A stretch of DNA of 64,000 nt from Novipirellula artificiosorum (GCF_007860135.1 NZ_SJPV01000002.1:708267-772266), one strand, 5' to 3'; shown: positions 45,906-55,196, counted from the stretch's first letter. Program-made: numbers and translations. The notes: generated by a model from the sequence alone, not told the origin.

Positions 45906-47942
45906 CTATTCATTTTCGATTCCGTGGCGTGACCGCTCGGCATCGAACAGGCTCTTCAATAGAGCCTCCTCTTCGTCAGCTGCCAATACCAAAGATTCAA
46001 GTTTTGCGATTTGACGAGTTTTTTCTTCCGAGAATTCTCGTTGGTGATAGTTCAGAATGACGGTTGCATACCGCTGTTGCGGGGTTTGTGTCGACATGCC
46101 TTCGCGGCGTTGAACGCGATCTTGGAGTGTGACAACTTCGTTTTTTAGGTACTCGTTCTCAAGGACCAGCAACAAGGAATCCACCGACAAGTCCCGTCCT
46201 TCAAAATCCAAATCCTGGTAGGCGGACAACAACATTTTGGCGGTGATCGAATCGAGCCAGTTGGGATCAATCGACTCGACCGCCATGGCAGCGAGCGACG
46301 GCGACTCAATCAATGTTTCGAACAGTTCCCGGTCGGTTCCGCTTAAGGGGCTCAGTCGATCCGGCGGGGCCGACTCGGCGACCCTTGCGGTCGTGGGGGA
46401 CGAGACGTCCATCCCTGCAAAGTCGGACTCCATCTCACCCGCTTCTGCAAAGGCGTCATTGGGATCGAACGGCCGGCGTGCGGTGGGTGGGCAGGAATTT
46501 GGATTTCGCTGCGGCTGCGACCGAGGGGTTGGTGGCCGCGAGTTCGGCGGGCCCGTGCTTGAGCTGCGCTGTGGCGCGGGACGACGGGCCGATTTTGTTT
46601 TGCGGATCTGATCGAGCCGCTGGTTCAATCGTTCGCTCGCAATCCCAAAGGTCCGCGACATTCGCAGCATCAGCTGGTCGACTTTTAAATTCGCACCGCG
46701 TGGTGCCTGGGCGACGATCCCCAGCAGTGACTCGATCGCTTGCGTCACCTGGTGAGTGTCGCGAGTCACATCAACGCCGTCGGTCAAGCGATTCAATTTG
46801 TGTTCGAGAGCATCCGGCGCCTTGGCAACAAGCTCGTCAAAGGCGGCTCGACCTTGGGCAGCCAGGAAATCCGCAGGGTCGTTTCCTTCGGGAAGCGTCA
46901 ACACTCGCAAATCCACATCTGCGCGGACGAACAAATCGAGTATCTGGTCGGCTCGGGTTTGCCCCGCAGCGTCACCGTCGAGCACCAATACGACGCGCTG
47001 CGAAAAACGCTTCAGCAATCGAATGTGATCCTCACCGAGTGCCGTACCGAGCACCGCAACCGCCGATTCAACTCCCGCTTGGCGGGCCGCGACAACGTCG
47101 GTGTAGCCTTCCATCACCAAGGCTTCGCCGCCGCGTCGAATCGCTTCACGAGCGAGTTGCAAACCGTACAGTTGGTGAGACTTTCTATACAACCGGGTTT
47201 CTGGCCCGTTGATGTATTTGGCTCCGCCGCCGTCATCGCCACGTCTCGACGCGATCGCTGGGATGACACGACCTCCGAGCGAGATCGGTCGGTCCTGCAA
47301 GTCGTGAATGGGGAACATCAATCGGCCGCGGAAACGATCGTAGTGGCCGCCACCGCTGCGGGAAATTGCCAAGCCTGCTGCTTCCGCCACTTCGCCCGTG
47401 AAGTTATTGTTTCTCAATAAGTCGACGGCAAACGTCCACGACTCGGGGGAGAAACCCACTTGAAATCGTTTGCGGTTTTCGTCATCAATCCCACGCTCCG
47501 CCAAATAATCTCGGGCAATTTTGGCATCGTCGCTGGTGCCGTCTTCTAACTGGGCGAAATAGGCGTCGGAAACCAACTTCATCGCCGCCAACAACGTCGC
47601 CTTGTCGTCAGGGCTTCCCGGTTGTGTCTTTTTGCCTTGGCGAAATTCTTCGATTTCAATACCGGCTTGTTCGGCCAGCATGCGAAGGGCGGATGGGAAA
47701 TCGACGCCGTCACGCTGCATCACGTAGCTAAAGATATCGCCACCGATGTCACAAACCCAACACTTCCAGGTCTGACGTTCTTGGTTGACCGTCAACGACG
47801 GACGGCGATCATTGTGCCACGGGCAGCGGGCAACAAAATTGCGCCCCGCGGGATGCAACTCTAGCGTGCTGCCAACAACATCAACGATGTCGACACTCGC
47901 ACGCACACGCTCTTTTAGGTCGAAGTCCGCGGGTAAGGACAA
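45906..47942 (-). CDS. dnaG: DNA primase
   Basis: Product of 678 residues if translation starts at the TTG at 47942, preceded by TAGGAG at the right distance. No ATG or GTG lies between the upstream limit of the frame and the zinc finger; the frame is open to 48041 (also TTG). The CHC2 zinc finger reads CPWHNDRRPSLTV...WKCWVCDIGGD. The catalytic core has YLAERGIDDENRKRFQVGFSP, and TOPRIM motifs VMEGYTDVVAARQAG and VLVLDGDAAGQ. After about residue 420 comes a Pro/Arg/Ser-rich linker, then the C-terminal helicase-binding region. It primes DNA replication with DnaB and sits upstream of rpoD. Confidence 0.94.
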   Translation of the reverse strand: MSLPADFDLKERVRASVDIVDVVGSTLELHPAGRNFVARCPWHNDRRPSLTVNQERQTWKCWVCDIGGDIFSYVMQRDGVDFPSALRMLAEQAGIEIEEFRQGKKTQPGSPDDKATLLAAMKLVSDAYFAQLEDGTSDDAKIARDYLAERGIDDENRKRFQVGFSPESWTFAVDLLRNNNFTGEVAEAAGLAISRSGGGHYDRFRGRLMFPIHDLQDRPISLGGRVIPAIASRRGDDGGGAKYINGPETRLYRKSHQLYGLQLAREAIRRGGEALVMEGYTDVVAARQAGVESAVAVLGTALGEDHIRLLKRFSQRVVLVLDGDAAGQTRADQILDLFVRADVDLRVLTLPEGNDPADFLAAQGRAAFDELVAKAPDALEHKLNRLTDGVDVTRDTHQVTQAIESLLGIVAQAPRGANLKVDQLMLRMSRTFGIASERLNQRLDQIRKTKSARRPAPQRSSSTGPPNSRPPTPRSQPQRNPNSCPPTARRPFDPNDAFAEAGEMESDFAGMDVSSPTTARVAESAPPDRLSPLSGTDRELFETLIESPSLAAMAVESIDPNWLDSITAKMLLSAYQDLDFEGRDLSVDSLLLVLENEYLKNEVVTLQDRVQRREGMSTQTPQQRYATVILNYHQREFSEEKTRQIAKLESLVLAADEEEALLKSLFDAERSRHGIENE

Positions 47943-48428
47943 ACGACGTACTCCTATCCTAGGAATCGTCTTGCCGCGACATCGGGGGTGTTGCCAGGCA
48001 AAACGTCTCGATCGGTCGACCCAACGCAGCGCCACCGACAAGGCGGGCGGATGCGGTTACCGGTTCGGGGCAGTCACACAAGGGCTTCCCAAAAAGGCAA
48101 CGGGCAAATTTCGATCTTCGCAGTCCATTGCAGCGTAACAGAATCCCTCGACTCGCCAAGCACCATCTTGCAAAGAGCAGGTTTTGGCGAGAAGAAAAGA
48201 ATGGGTTACGAGCGACCCAGGATTGTGCAAATCGCCCCCCTCGGCGTCAAGATCAATTTTCTTGAGCAAAAATGAAAATGTCAGAAAAGGCTCGGGTACT
48301 TTATCACAGCTCAGTGATCGGCCCCTATCCCGGATTATTCATCCGTCCAAACCTATTCCCCGTAACCCTTTGTATGCAATCAGCCTACACCGATTGAGTA
48401 AAAAACAGAACAGACTGCGCACGTTGGA

Positions 48429-48485
48429 TTCGTAGGCTTTAGCCAATTCAGCAAGGATCCAGCACGCAATCGGCTAAAGCCTACC
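48429..48485. repeat. GTAGGCTTTAGCC inverted repeat
   Basis: GTAGGCTTTAGCC and GGCTAAAGCCTAC are perfect 13-base inverted repeats around about 28 bp, with a looser outer pair TTGGATTCG / CCAACGAATC. It ends about 20 bp from the stop of the GGDEF gene and may act as its terminator, or be another small dispersed element. The remaining gap (47943-48428) shows no convincing gene. Confidence 0.6.
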
Positions 48486-48505
48486 ACTCCAACGAATCAT
48501 CCGGG

Positions 48506-50995
48506 CTAATCGGGAAAGGAGAGACGCTTCTCAATTTCGAGCGATTCTCGTAGGAACTCGGACTGCGCCGCGCGGGCTGCGTCGAGTATCTCGTGAGTTT
48601 CCTCCAACAATGCCTTCCATTGAACCTCTTCGCTTTTGGTAATCGCATCGATCTGAGCTGCCGCTTCCACGATCGAGTCGATTCCGCAGCTGTCGGCGGT
48701 CTTGCCGAGACAGAGGACATGCATTGCGATGCCTTCGAGATCCTGGTTCTCGATGGCTTCGGCCAATCGTTCCACATCTTGTCCAATCTGAATGGCTGCT
48801 TGTTTGCCAAGTGCAAATGCACCCGAGGTCACGGTGGGCGTCCGGTTGTCGATCGAAGATGCGAACAGTTCCACCAACTCAGCATCGAACTGCGTCCCCG
48901 CGCAGCGACGCAGCTCAGCAATCGCTTCTTCGTGAGACCGGCCCTTGCGATAAACGGTATCGGAGAACATCGCATCGTAGCTGTCGCAGATCGTCAACAG
49001 TTTGGCACACCACAGCGTGTGCTCATCGCTCGGGAGTTCGGCGGAGTCCGTCGCGCTGCGACCGAGCAGTTGATGTGCCGAGATGATCGCGGTCAATTCA
49101 GGACAATCGAACGCACCGGCAACGATTTCGACGCCAATCCGATCATGTCGGGCCATGACTTCCCATTCTTGCTCGGTCAATGCGCCCGGCTTCAAAAGGA
49201 TATGGTCGGGAACCCCTACTTTGCCAATGTCGTGCAGCAATGCTGCGATTTCGAGCAGGTAGATTTGTGCTGGATCGAGAGTCAGTGCGGACGCTCGTGC
49301 ACAGAGGTCTGCAACGCGCCGGCTGTGCTCGGCGGTCTTAGCATCACGGTACGAGAGCGCAGACATCAACGCGGTGACCGCTTGGTACGAGATCTCGAGT
49401 CGTTTTGCCTTCTTGGGCATTCGTTGTTCGGACGTGTTCTCGATTTCCGATGCCATGTTGATGTTGTAGGCAATCACGCGGTTTCGGCCTTCGCGTTTTG
49501 CTACGTACAAACAAGCGTCTGCTTGATTGATCAGCTCTTGCGTATCGACCGGATTGAATCGCAATTCCGAAACGCCAATGCTGGCGGTGAGCCGCAACTC
49601 GGCAGGATCTGCGAAGGTGATGCTGGCGATCGCCTCGCGCGTCCTTTCCGCCTCCGTGATCGCTTGACGCAGACTGAGTCCTGGCAACACGACACAGAAT
49701 TCCTCGCCGCCGTACCGGCAAACCAATCCATGATGTTGGTGCATGTCACGAATGGTCTTCGAGACGCGGCGCAGGACTTCGTCGCCGACATGATGTCCAT
49801 AGGTGTCGTTGACGTTTTTGAAATGGTCGTTATCGATCATGATGCATGCCAATGGCGATTCCTCGGCTTTCGCCTCACGCCACAGCTTCTCAAACCGTTC
49901 AAAGAACGCACGACGATTTAGGCATCCCGTCAAGGCGTCTTGAGTGGCCAAAATTTCCAGTTCACCGTTTTTGCGTTCGATCTCGTCGCGGCTGCTGCGG
50001 AGCATGCCAAGCATTCTTTCGAGTTCTTCGCGGTGTTCTTCGACGTGGGTAACGTCGCGGAAGGTTGCCAAGGCACCTCGCTGTTGATCATCGCCTCCGA
50101 GCGGGGCTGCGTTGACCGAGAAGATTCGGTTTCGCCCGTCCGCTAACCGGTACCGCAACATCTGCTCGCTTTGCAACTCGCCATTTTCAATCGCTGCCAT
50201 CCAGGGATAGACCTCGGGATGTTCGCTGCCCGTCGGCAGCGACCACGCCATTTCGGATGCGCTTTGCAAGGCCAATTCTTCGGAACTCATCCCGACCGTA
50301 TCGGCAAATGCTCGGTTGGCTAAGACGATGCGTCCCTTCTCGTCGAGTACCAACAACCCTTCCGCCAGCGTATCGAGTGCCTGACGCACACGATCCGGCA
50401 CCACTTGGGTTTTGCTGAACACGCCCATGATTTTCGCCACAAACAAGGTATACGAGGCAAGTCCTGCGAGTACGAAGAACCCAACCAGCCGATAGATGGA
50501 ATGTTCGGTGAGCGGTGCTAGCTTGGAGGTCTCTGGCTTGTGAAAACAAAACTCAACGGTGCCCCAAGGACGTCGGTTGAGGGTGATCGGTACCTTGACG
50601 ATCTCGACCCGTGGCTCAAGTTCGGGGTCCGATGGCCACATCTCTGCGTGGTGGCCGGTGTCGAGTCGAAGGGTGCCCATCTCGCTGCGAAGGCCGATCG
50701 ACAGCAAGTCCTCATTCCGTTCGACCTGCGTTCGCAGGATCGTGGTCAGGTCGACCCATTGTTGTCGGCGAACGTGCGCAGACGAATTGATCGCAATGGA
50801 TTCGCACAGCGATTGCCTGCCTTGTAGCTGAATTCTCTCCGTATCGGGCAGCATTCCGAGCCACTGTGCACCCAAAATAAGACTCACGCCCACGCACACC
50901 AGTGCAAAAGCAAGTCTTAACGATGCGATGAACTCTCGTAGCAAAACGCGAAGTTCCCGTTGAATTGGGATGCGAAAACGATGGACCCTCCCCAA
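48506..50995 (-). CDS. Membrane PAS-GGDEF-HD protein with HPt-like tail
   Basis: Product of 829 residues. Membrane segments near 24-46 and 167-190 enclose a periplasmic sensor. A PAS domain (about 200-320: LDTLAEGLLVLDEKGRIVLANRAF) and a coiled coil lead to GGDEF with active-site RYGGEEF near residue 428, so diguanylate cyclase activity is likely. The inhibitory I-site is absent (QHHG where RxxD is expected). An HD domain follows (HSRRVADLC, LLHDIGKVGVPDHILLKPG near 588) that resembles HD-GYP, but the HHExxDGxGYP segment is replaced by SAHQLLGRSATDSAE. The C-terminus has MHVLCLGKTADSCGIDSIVEAA, an HPt-like motif with a candidate phospho-His. The gene is monocistronic. Confidence 0.88.
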   Translation of the reverse strand: MGRVHRFRIPIQRELRVLLREFIASLRLAFALVCVGVSLILGAQWLGMLPDTERIQLQGRQSLCESIAINSSAHVRRQQWVDLTTILRTQVERNEDLLSIGLRSEMGTLRLDTGHHAEMWPSDPELEPRVEIVKVPITLNRRPWGTVEFCFHKPETSKLAPLTEHSIYRLVGFFVLAGLASYTLFVAKIMGVFSKTQVVPDRVRQALDTLAEGLLVLDEKGRIVLANRAFADTVGMSSEELALQSASEMAWSLPTGSEHPEVYPWMAAIENGELQSEQMLRYRLADGRNRIFSVNAAPLGGDDQQRGALATFRDVTHVEEHREELERMLGMLRSSRDEIERKNGELEILATQDALTGCLNRRAFFERFEKLWREAKAEESPLACIMIDNDHFKNVNDTYGHHVGDEVLRRVSKTIRDMHQHHGLVCRYGGEEFCVVLPGLSLRQAITEAERTREAIASITFADPAELRLTASIGVSELRFNPVDTQELINQADACLYVAKREGRNRVIAYNINMASEIENTSEQRMPKKAKRLEISYQAVTALMSALSYRDAKTAEHSRRVADLCARASALTLDPAQIYLLEIAALLHDIGKVGVPDHILLKPGALTEQEWEVMARHDRIGVEIVAGAFDCPELTAIISAHQLLGRSATDSAELPSDEHTLWCAKLLTICDSYDAMFSDTVYRKGRSHEEAIAELRRCAGTQFDAELVELFASSIDNRTPTVTSGAFALGKQAAIQIGQDVERLAEAIENQDLEGIAMHVLCLGKTADSCGIDSIVEAAAQIDAITKSEEVQWKALLEETHEILDAARAAQSEFLRESLEIEKRLSFPD

Positions 50996-51236
50996 GGAAT
51001 AGGGGCTACGCTGAAGTGTTGATCACCACTGAGCGCAAGCGGGTTGAATCAAATTGATAAACCCTGGACCCAAAAAAAGTGATGCCGGATTCTCCGGAAA
51101 TCCCAGTTGCAAGGATTCTGCTGGCCTCGTTCTTGCATCAATCTCGTTCGATGCTATTTGGAGGAGTTGATGTCAATAGTGTGCCGTCTTCGCACGTTCA
51201 TGCTGTGCTGATTCGCCCATTGGCGGCGATTCCTTC

Positions 51237-51491
51237 GTGTCGCGTTCCCTGTCCGTTTTCTTCTCCGGAAAAAGTGCGATGTCATTCCGTAGCCCCGCCC
51301 CATCCATTGCCCGCGGTGCCTCCCGATCACGTCGTCGCCTGCGAAGGCGTATCCGTCGATCGGCCATGATTGAAAAGCTCGACAGCCGGATCTGCTTGGC
51401 GTCGGAAAGGGATGCGGATGACTGGTTCGCCATGGTCGAGCTTCTTGGCTCAAGCAGTCCGGCCTACTCAGCCGGTTCGAGCAATAGGTAA
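51237..51491 (+). CDS. Small hypothetical protein or remnant with surface-protein N-terminal motif
   Basis: The frame encodes 84 residues; the ATG at 51279 (MSFRSPAPSIARG) is an alternative start. The middle reads RRRLRRRIRRSAMIEKLDSRICLA, close to the Arg-rich LExLExRxLLA-type motif found at the N-terminus of large planctomycete surface proteins. The protein then stops after about 28 more residues and overlaps the end of the GH172 gene by 28 bp. It may be the stump of a lost large surface protein or a genuine small protein. The rest of 50996-51463 shows nothing else convincing. Confidence 0.3.
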   Translation: MSRSLSVFFSGKSAMSFRSPAPSIARGASRSRRRLRRRIRRSAMIEKLDSRICLASERDADDWFAMVELLGSSSPAYSAGSSNR

Positions 51492-53686
51492 TCGAGCCCG
51501 ACCATGTGCCGCTTGATGGCTTTGGGGTTCGCGCCAGCAATCGTAAACGACATCTTGTTCGATATTGCGTCGAGCTCAAACGTGCCAAGCACAGTTGGCT
51601 CGTTGACCACTCGTGGCGCATACAAGTCATGCGTTCCGCCATCGGAAGTGTTCAGCGAAACTTTCACAATGGCGTAATCGGGAGCGTGTACGAAACCGGC
51701 GGTTATTTTGTAGGTTCCCGACTTGGGCGCTGGAAAATCAAGGGTCAAACGATCACCCGCCTTGCCATCGATCCACCAGAGTTGAGCGTCGTTGCTCCAA
51801 TGGTACCCGCTGATCCTTTGGATTTGGAAGTTCCCTCCTGTCTTCTCAATGACTCTTATCGTTTCTGCCTCGATCGCGCCTTCAACGAAGACAGGCTTCA
51901 CGATTTGTGAGACGTGGAGAGTTACTTTTCGTGTTGCCGACTCGATATTGGGTTCAACATTGCTCGTGGCATTTGGCATGGCGTACCAGAAGGTGGTTGG
52001 AGCGTAATCGACCTTGGTATCACGCCAGTGCCAAAGTTCCATGTCAAACGTGAGCAAACGGTCGAACGGAATCGCATCGAGACTTCGGTATCGACTGTTC
52101 ACGGAAAAGCCACCGGCCAGGTTTCCGCCACCTTCGGGTTGCGAGTGAAACGGGGCGCTGAACGACTCGGGCCGACACCAAGCATATCCGTAGTAGTCTT
52201 CGGTGCCGGTTCCGAAATGGGACGGAAATGCTTCGCCATCGACGTAAATCTTTTCGTCGCCTTCGCCCCACCACGCAGCGGTTCCATTGAACACGGTCAG
52301 TGTATCACCAACGTAGATACCGCGGCCCTTGATCGAGATGTAGTTGACATCCCTCGCTCCCTCACGTTTCTCCATCTTCTTGTCAATCCCGGTCGAGATC
52401 TCCGAATACTGTCTCCAGCACGTATGAAAGTGCATCGAGTGATCGTCCCACACCCATGGGCCAGCAAGCACCGTGCATCGGTCGATCGTCACCGGTTGAT
52501 CCCCTAGGTTGTGCACCGTGATTTCGCAAGATTCCCCGAATGGCATCCGCCACCAACAGGTCATCAGTCCGTCCGGGGTAACTTCGGTATACCAAGTCTT
52601 GTACGGCTTGACCTGGTAGCCAATGCCAAAGAAATCGCCAACGGGACACCAGACTGTGGACTCGTCATCGAATTTGATTTGCAGCACCGTGCTGCGTAGT
52701 GCTTGTGGCAAATCTGCAGCCGACACCTTGAGCGACAATTCGTTGATCGCCGCAGGCCCGTCGAGCGAAATCGTTTCGGTGCCCTCGGGTTGTAGCGTCT
52801 TCTTGCTTAGGGTTGTCGTCTTAAGGCCTGCGGCGGTCACCCCCGATTCAAGCAATCGACTTTGAACCGTCTTGATCTTCGCTTGCATTCGTTCGAGCTG
52901 GGAGGTATCAAATGTTTCGACCTGGGTGTCTTGGTCGTAGGTTCGATAGTTGATTTGGTAGTAGAGCGCTTCGCCCTTGCGGCCCCCCCGGTCGATCAAA
53001 ACATCGGCCGAATAGGTGATCTTACAGTGCTTGGCATAGGGAATGGGCAAGTAGAGGTTGTGGCCGCGCTGTGCATACTTTGTTTTTGGCGAGACGCCTT
53101 GCGACAGCGGGGCACCGACAAGGCCATGGGTTGCCGCTTCGCCTCCATCGATAAACTCGCTCATCCTACGTTCAAGGGTTGGCGTTTCTTCACCGTCTAA
53201 GTACACGCGCAGCGTGCCATCGGAAAACGCCGTGCCACCCGGCCCATGCCAAGTCGCCCAGAAGCGAACCACGGCACCAGGACCTTCCGCATCCAGCAGT
53301 ACATGTTCGGAACGCCCGTCTTTTTCCTCTGTCCGAATGAACTGGCTTCGATCCCAGTTTGCGAACCAGCCTTCGTCGTCAGCCGAAACCGAATCACGAT
53401 CATAGCTGCTCGCCTGGCGGCAGCTGTATTTAGCGCCTGGCCAGCGGGCAATCACGCTTCGATCAATCATTTCATCGAGTAGGGAACCGAGGGAGATCGT
53501 TGCAGGTTTTTCGGCGGAAGATTCCGCGTTGGAACCGTTAAGGAAGGCAAGAGCGATCAGCGACAGGAATGATAGGTGAGCGAGACGGAGGGGACGGGCG
53601 AAGGAGCGAGCGGGTTTCGGGTTGAGGTTCACAGGGGTGCTCCGTGGGCGCGGGTGGGAAACGGTTGGACGGGGGTCATCCATCAT
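51464..53686 (-). CDS. Secreted DUF2961 (GH172-type) protein
   Basis: Product of 740 residues. A long basic N-region precedes a signal peptide core (HLSFLSLIALAFLNGSNAES). The DUF2961 domain, now classed with glycoside hydrolase family 172, is clear: DAEGPGAVVRFWATWHGPGG, TLRVYLDGEETPTLE, LYLPIPYAKHCKITYSAD, and YVDGEAFPSHFGTGTEDYYGYAWCRPESFSAPFH. The family includes difructose-anhydride and arabinofuran-degrading enzymes, but the substrate here is unknown. A C-terminal beta-sandwich follows (PKSGTYKITAGFVHAPDYAIVKVSLN), probably a carbohydrate-binding or accessory domain. Downstream of a DUF6159 membrane protein on the same strand, 31 bp apart. Confidence 0.88.
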   Translation of the reverse strand: MMDDPRPTVSHPRPRSTPVNLNPKPARSFARPLRLAHLSFLSLIALAFLNGSNAESSAEKPATISLGSLLDEMIDRSVIARWPGAKYSCRQASSYDRDSVSADDEGWFANWDRSQFIRTEEKDGRSEHVLLDAEGPGAVVRFWATWHGPGGTAFSDGTLRVYLDGEETPTLERRMSEFIDGGEAATHGLVGAPLSQGVSPKTKYAQRGHNLYLPIPYAKHCKITYSADVLIDRGGRKGEALYYQINYRTYDQDTQVETFDTSQLERMQAKIKTVQSRLLESGVTAAGLKTTTLSKKTLQPEGTETISLDGPAAINELSLKVSAADLPQALRSTVLQIKFDDESTVWCPVGDFFGIGYQVKPYKTWYTEVTPDGLMTCWWRMPFGESCEITVHNLGDQPVTIDRCTVLAGPWVWDDHSMHFHTCWRQYSEISTGIDKKMEKREGARDVNYISIKGRGIYVGDTLTVFNGTAAWWGEGDEKIYVDGEAFPSHFGTGTEDYYGYAWCRPESFSAPFHSQPEGGGNLAGGFSVNSRYRSLDAIPFDRLLTFDMELWHWRDTKVDYAPTTFWYAMPNATSNVEPNIESATRKVTLHVSQIVKPVFVEGAIEAETIRVIEKTGGNFQIQRISGYHWSNDAQLWWIDGKAGDRLTLDFPAPKSGTYKITAGFVHAPDYAIVKVSLNTSDGGTHDLYAPRVVNEPTVLGTFELDAISNKMSFTIAGANPKAIKRHMVGLDYLLLEPAE

Positions 53687-53717
53687 ACCAAAGTCGTCAC
53701 TTGTTGTTCACGCGATG

Positions 53718-54590
53718 CTACGCACGCGAAAACGCACTGCGAAGAGTGGAGGCGTCGAAACCGGTCGGAGCATCGCCACTTGCTCCATACATATAAACGG
53801 CCGCCTGGACGATCGCGGACAAGGCGCTTGAAATCAGCGAAACGATCAGGATGCCAATAACGCCGAGGACGACCAGGATTCCACCGACGATGGCGAGGTT
53901 TCCGCCGAGCATGATCCCTCCCGTGACAATCAGGACGATGCAGGGGATCATCGCCAAGAAGCAAAAGAAACCGATGCTGCTGTTGCCTGCCAACGCTTCG
54001 CCCCAAGAACTTTTTAGAAGTTCACCCGAGCGTTTCACGGCCGCGATGGGCCCGAGACGCTCGATCACCAAAACGGGAACGACAAAGAAGGTTGCTGCCG
54101 ACCATGCCATGCCAAGAATCGCCGAAACGAACTGGCCCACACGCTCGCTGCGGCTTTCGATCACTCGCAAGATCAGTCCAACCGTCGCACTGACCAATGC
54201 CCAACCAGCGATTTGCGGCAATCGAGCCATGGCCGCCGACAGCCCTTCACGGATGGTGGGATCGGCGCCATAGAATCGCTTCACAGCACATGCAATCAAC
54301 GCACTGTTGAAAAAAACGATCACGAAATAGTTGACGAAGTAGAAGGCGAACAGGATCGCCAAATACAACGGGTTTTGCATTGGATCGCTACTCTGATCGT
54401 CTCCGACTCCTGCGCCGACAGCGTTCTGGACCGTGCCCGTTGCCAACAAGGGCACCGCAAACGACGCCATCACCATCAAGCAACCGATGCCACTCAATAG
54501 CGGGAACAGCAACAAATGCTTGTCCGTTCTTAAAACGTCCCAACTTTGACGAGCAAGTGAAAACCCGGTAGCAAATCGTTCAAACATCAT
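53718..54590 (-). CDS. DUF6159-type multi-pass membrane protein
   Basis: Product of 290 residues; the second Met (54587) is equally likely as start. It begins FERFATGFSLARQSWDVLRTDKHLLLFPLLSG, the typical opening of this membrane family, and has about six membrane segments (e.g. LYLAILFAFYFVNYFVIVFF, FFCFLAMIPCIVLIVTGGIM, VVLGVIGILIVSLISSALSA). The central segment VPVLVIERLGPIAAVKRSGELLKSSWGEAL is conserved in these proteins. The function is unknown. It is followed by the GH172 gene after 31 bp and preceded by the repeat nest at 54618. Confidence 0.8.
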   Translation of the reverse strand: MMFERFATGFSLARQSWDVLRTDKHLLLFPLLSGIGCLMVMASFAVPLLATGTVQNAVGAGVGDDQSSDPMQNPLYLAILFAFYFVNYFVIVFFNSALIACAVKRFYGADPTIREGLSAAMARLPQIAGWALVSATVGLILRVIESRSERVGQFVSAILGMAWSAATFFVVPVLVIERLGPIAAVKRSGELLKSSWGEALAGNSSIGFFCFLAMIPCIVLIVTGGIMLGGNLAIVGGILVVLGVIGILIVSLISSALSAIVQAAVYMYGASGDAPTGFDASTLRSAFSRA

Positions 54591-54617
54591 TCATTCCCGT
54601 GTAGAGGTGTCTACAAT

Positions 54618-55051
54618 CTAGTGCTTTGTCAATCTCCAATTATAGGGTTCGAGGGACCGGAGGGCTCGCGTGCTGCCGCTAAAACTTGTAGCGGAACGGC
54701 GCGAGCCGTCCGGTCTGACCCTAATTTTTTGCTCATCCGGCGGAAGCGTGCGCAGGAGGTTTTCGAGGCATCTCTCCGGTGTCCAATCATTGCTGGCAGA
54801 AGCTATTTTCACTTGTTATTGTGCAGTTGCCGAGAGAAACGGAGTGGAGCTCTGCAGAGGTGCAACTTGACAAGGGATATCCCGGTCGACGGTGCGCCAA
54901 GGGTGCTAGCGGTTCCCGGCGGACGACCGTCCGTCGGGGACTCTTTTCTAAGAGATCATTGGACACCGGAGCCATACCTCCAAAAATCCTCGAGTCTGGG
55001 TTCCGCGCGCTTCCGTCGGATGAGCCATTTTTAATCGGGACAAAGCACTAG
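54618..55051. mobile_element. CTAG-ended element interrupted by a nested MITE
   Basis: Ends CTAGTGCTTTGTC (54618-54630) and GACAAAGCACTAG (55039-55051) are perfect inverted repeats and match the 131-bp element at 43838-43968 in opposite orientation. The flanking parts align throughout (e.g. GGACGGCTCGCGCCGTTCCGC), but between ATTAAAAAT and TTAGGGT lies the 296-bp insert at 54731-55026. It lies in the gap between the DUF6159 gene and the giant gene. Confidence 0.8.
54731..55026 (-). mobile_element. 296-bp MITE-like element, copy C (full length)
   Basis: This is the reverse complement of copy A (18517-18813) over its full length, with small differences such as GAGTGGAGCTCTGC for the site around AGAGCTCGACTTC. 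It is inserted in the CTAG-ended element; the A-rich sequence AAAAAT / AAAAAAT flanks both sides, consistent with a duplication of about 7 bp. It contains no recognisable gene. Confidence 0.78.
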
Positions 55052-55196
55052 AGCATTTTTGTAAATGATGGGGGAGCTAATCGGAAACGGGGTCAGGTAC
55101 CAATAGCCAAATGGCCAGCAAGGGTGCTTCGCACGATTGGTACCTGACCCCGTTTCCTTGTGCGCGAGAACCTACGTCCTTCGTAAAAATGCTCTA
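55049..55196. mobile_element. 148-bp palindromic element with GGGGTCAGGTACC core
   Basis: Ends TAGAGCATTTTT (55049-55060) and AAAAATGCTCTA (55185-55196) are perfect inverted repeats. Inside, GGAAACGGGGTCAGGTACCAAT pairs with ATTGGTACCTGACCCCGTTTCC around a 36-bp centre. GGGGTCAGGTACC-type palindromes are known from REP elements mobilised by RAYT transposases; no transposase is present here. It shares the TAG at 55049-55051 with the preceding CTAG element, and its right end supplies the TAG stop codon of the giant gene (55194-55196, minus strand). Confidence 0.72.

Noticed and set aside
51079..51369. Frame of 96 residues upstream of the GH172 gene end
   Set aside because: GTG start without ribosome site, no motif, and it overlaps the frame at 51237, which has a recognisable motif.
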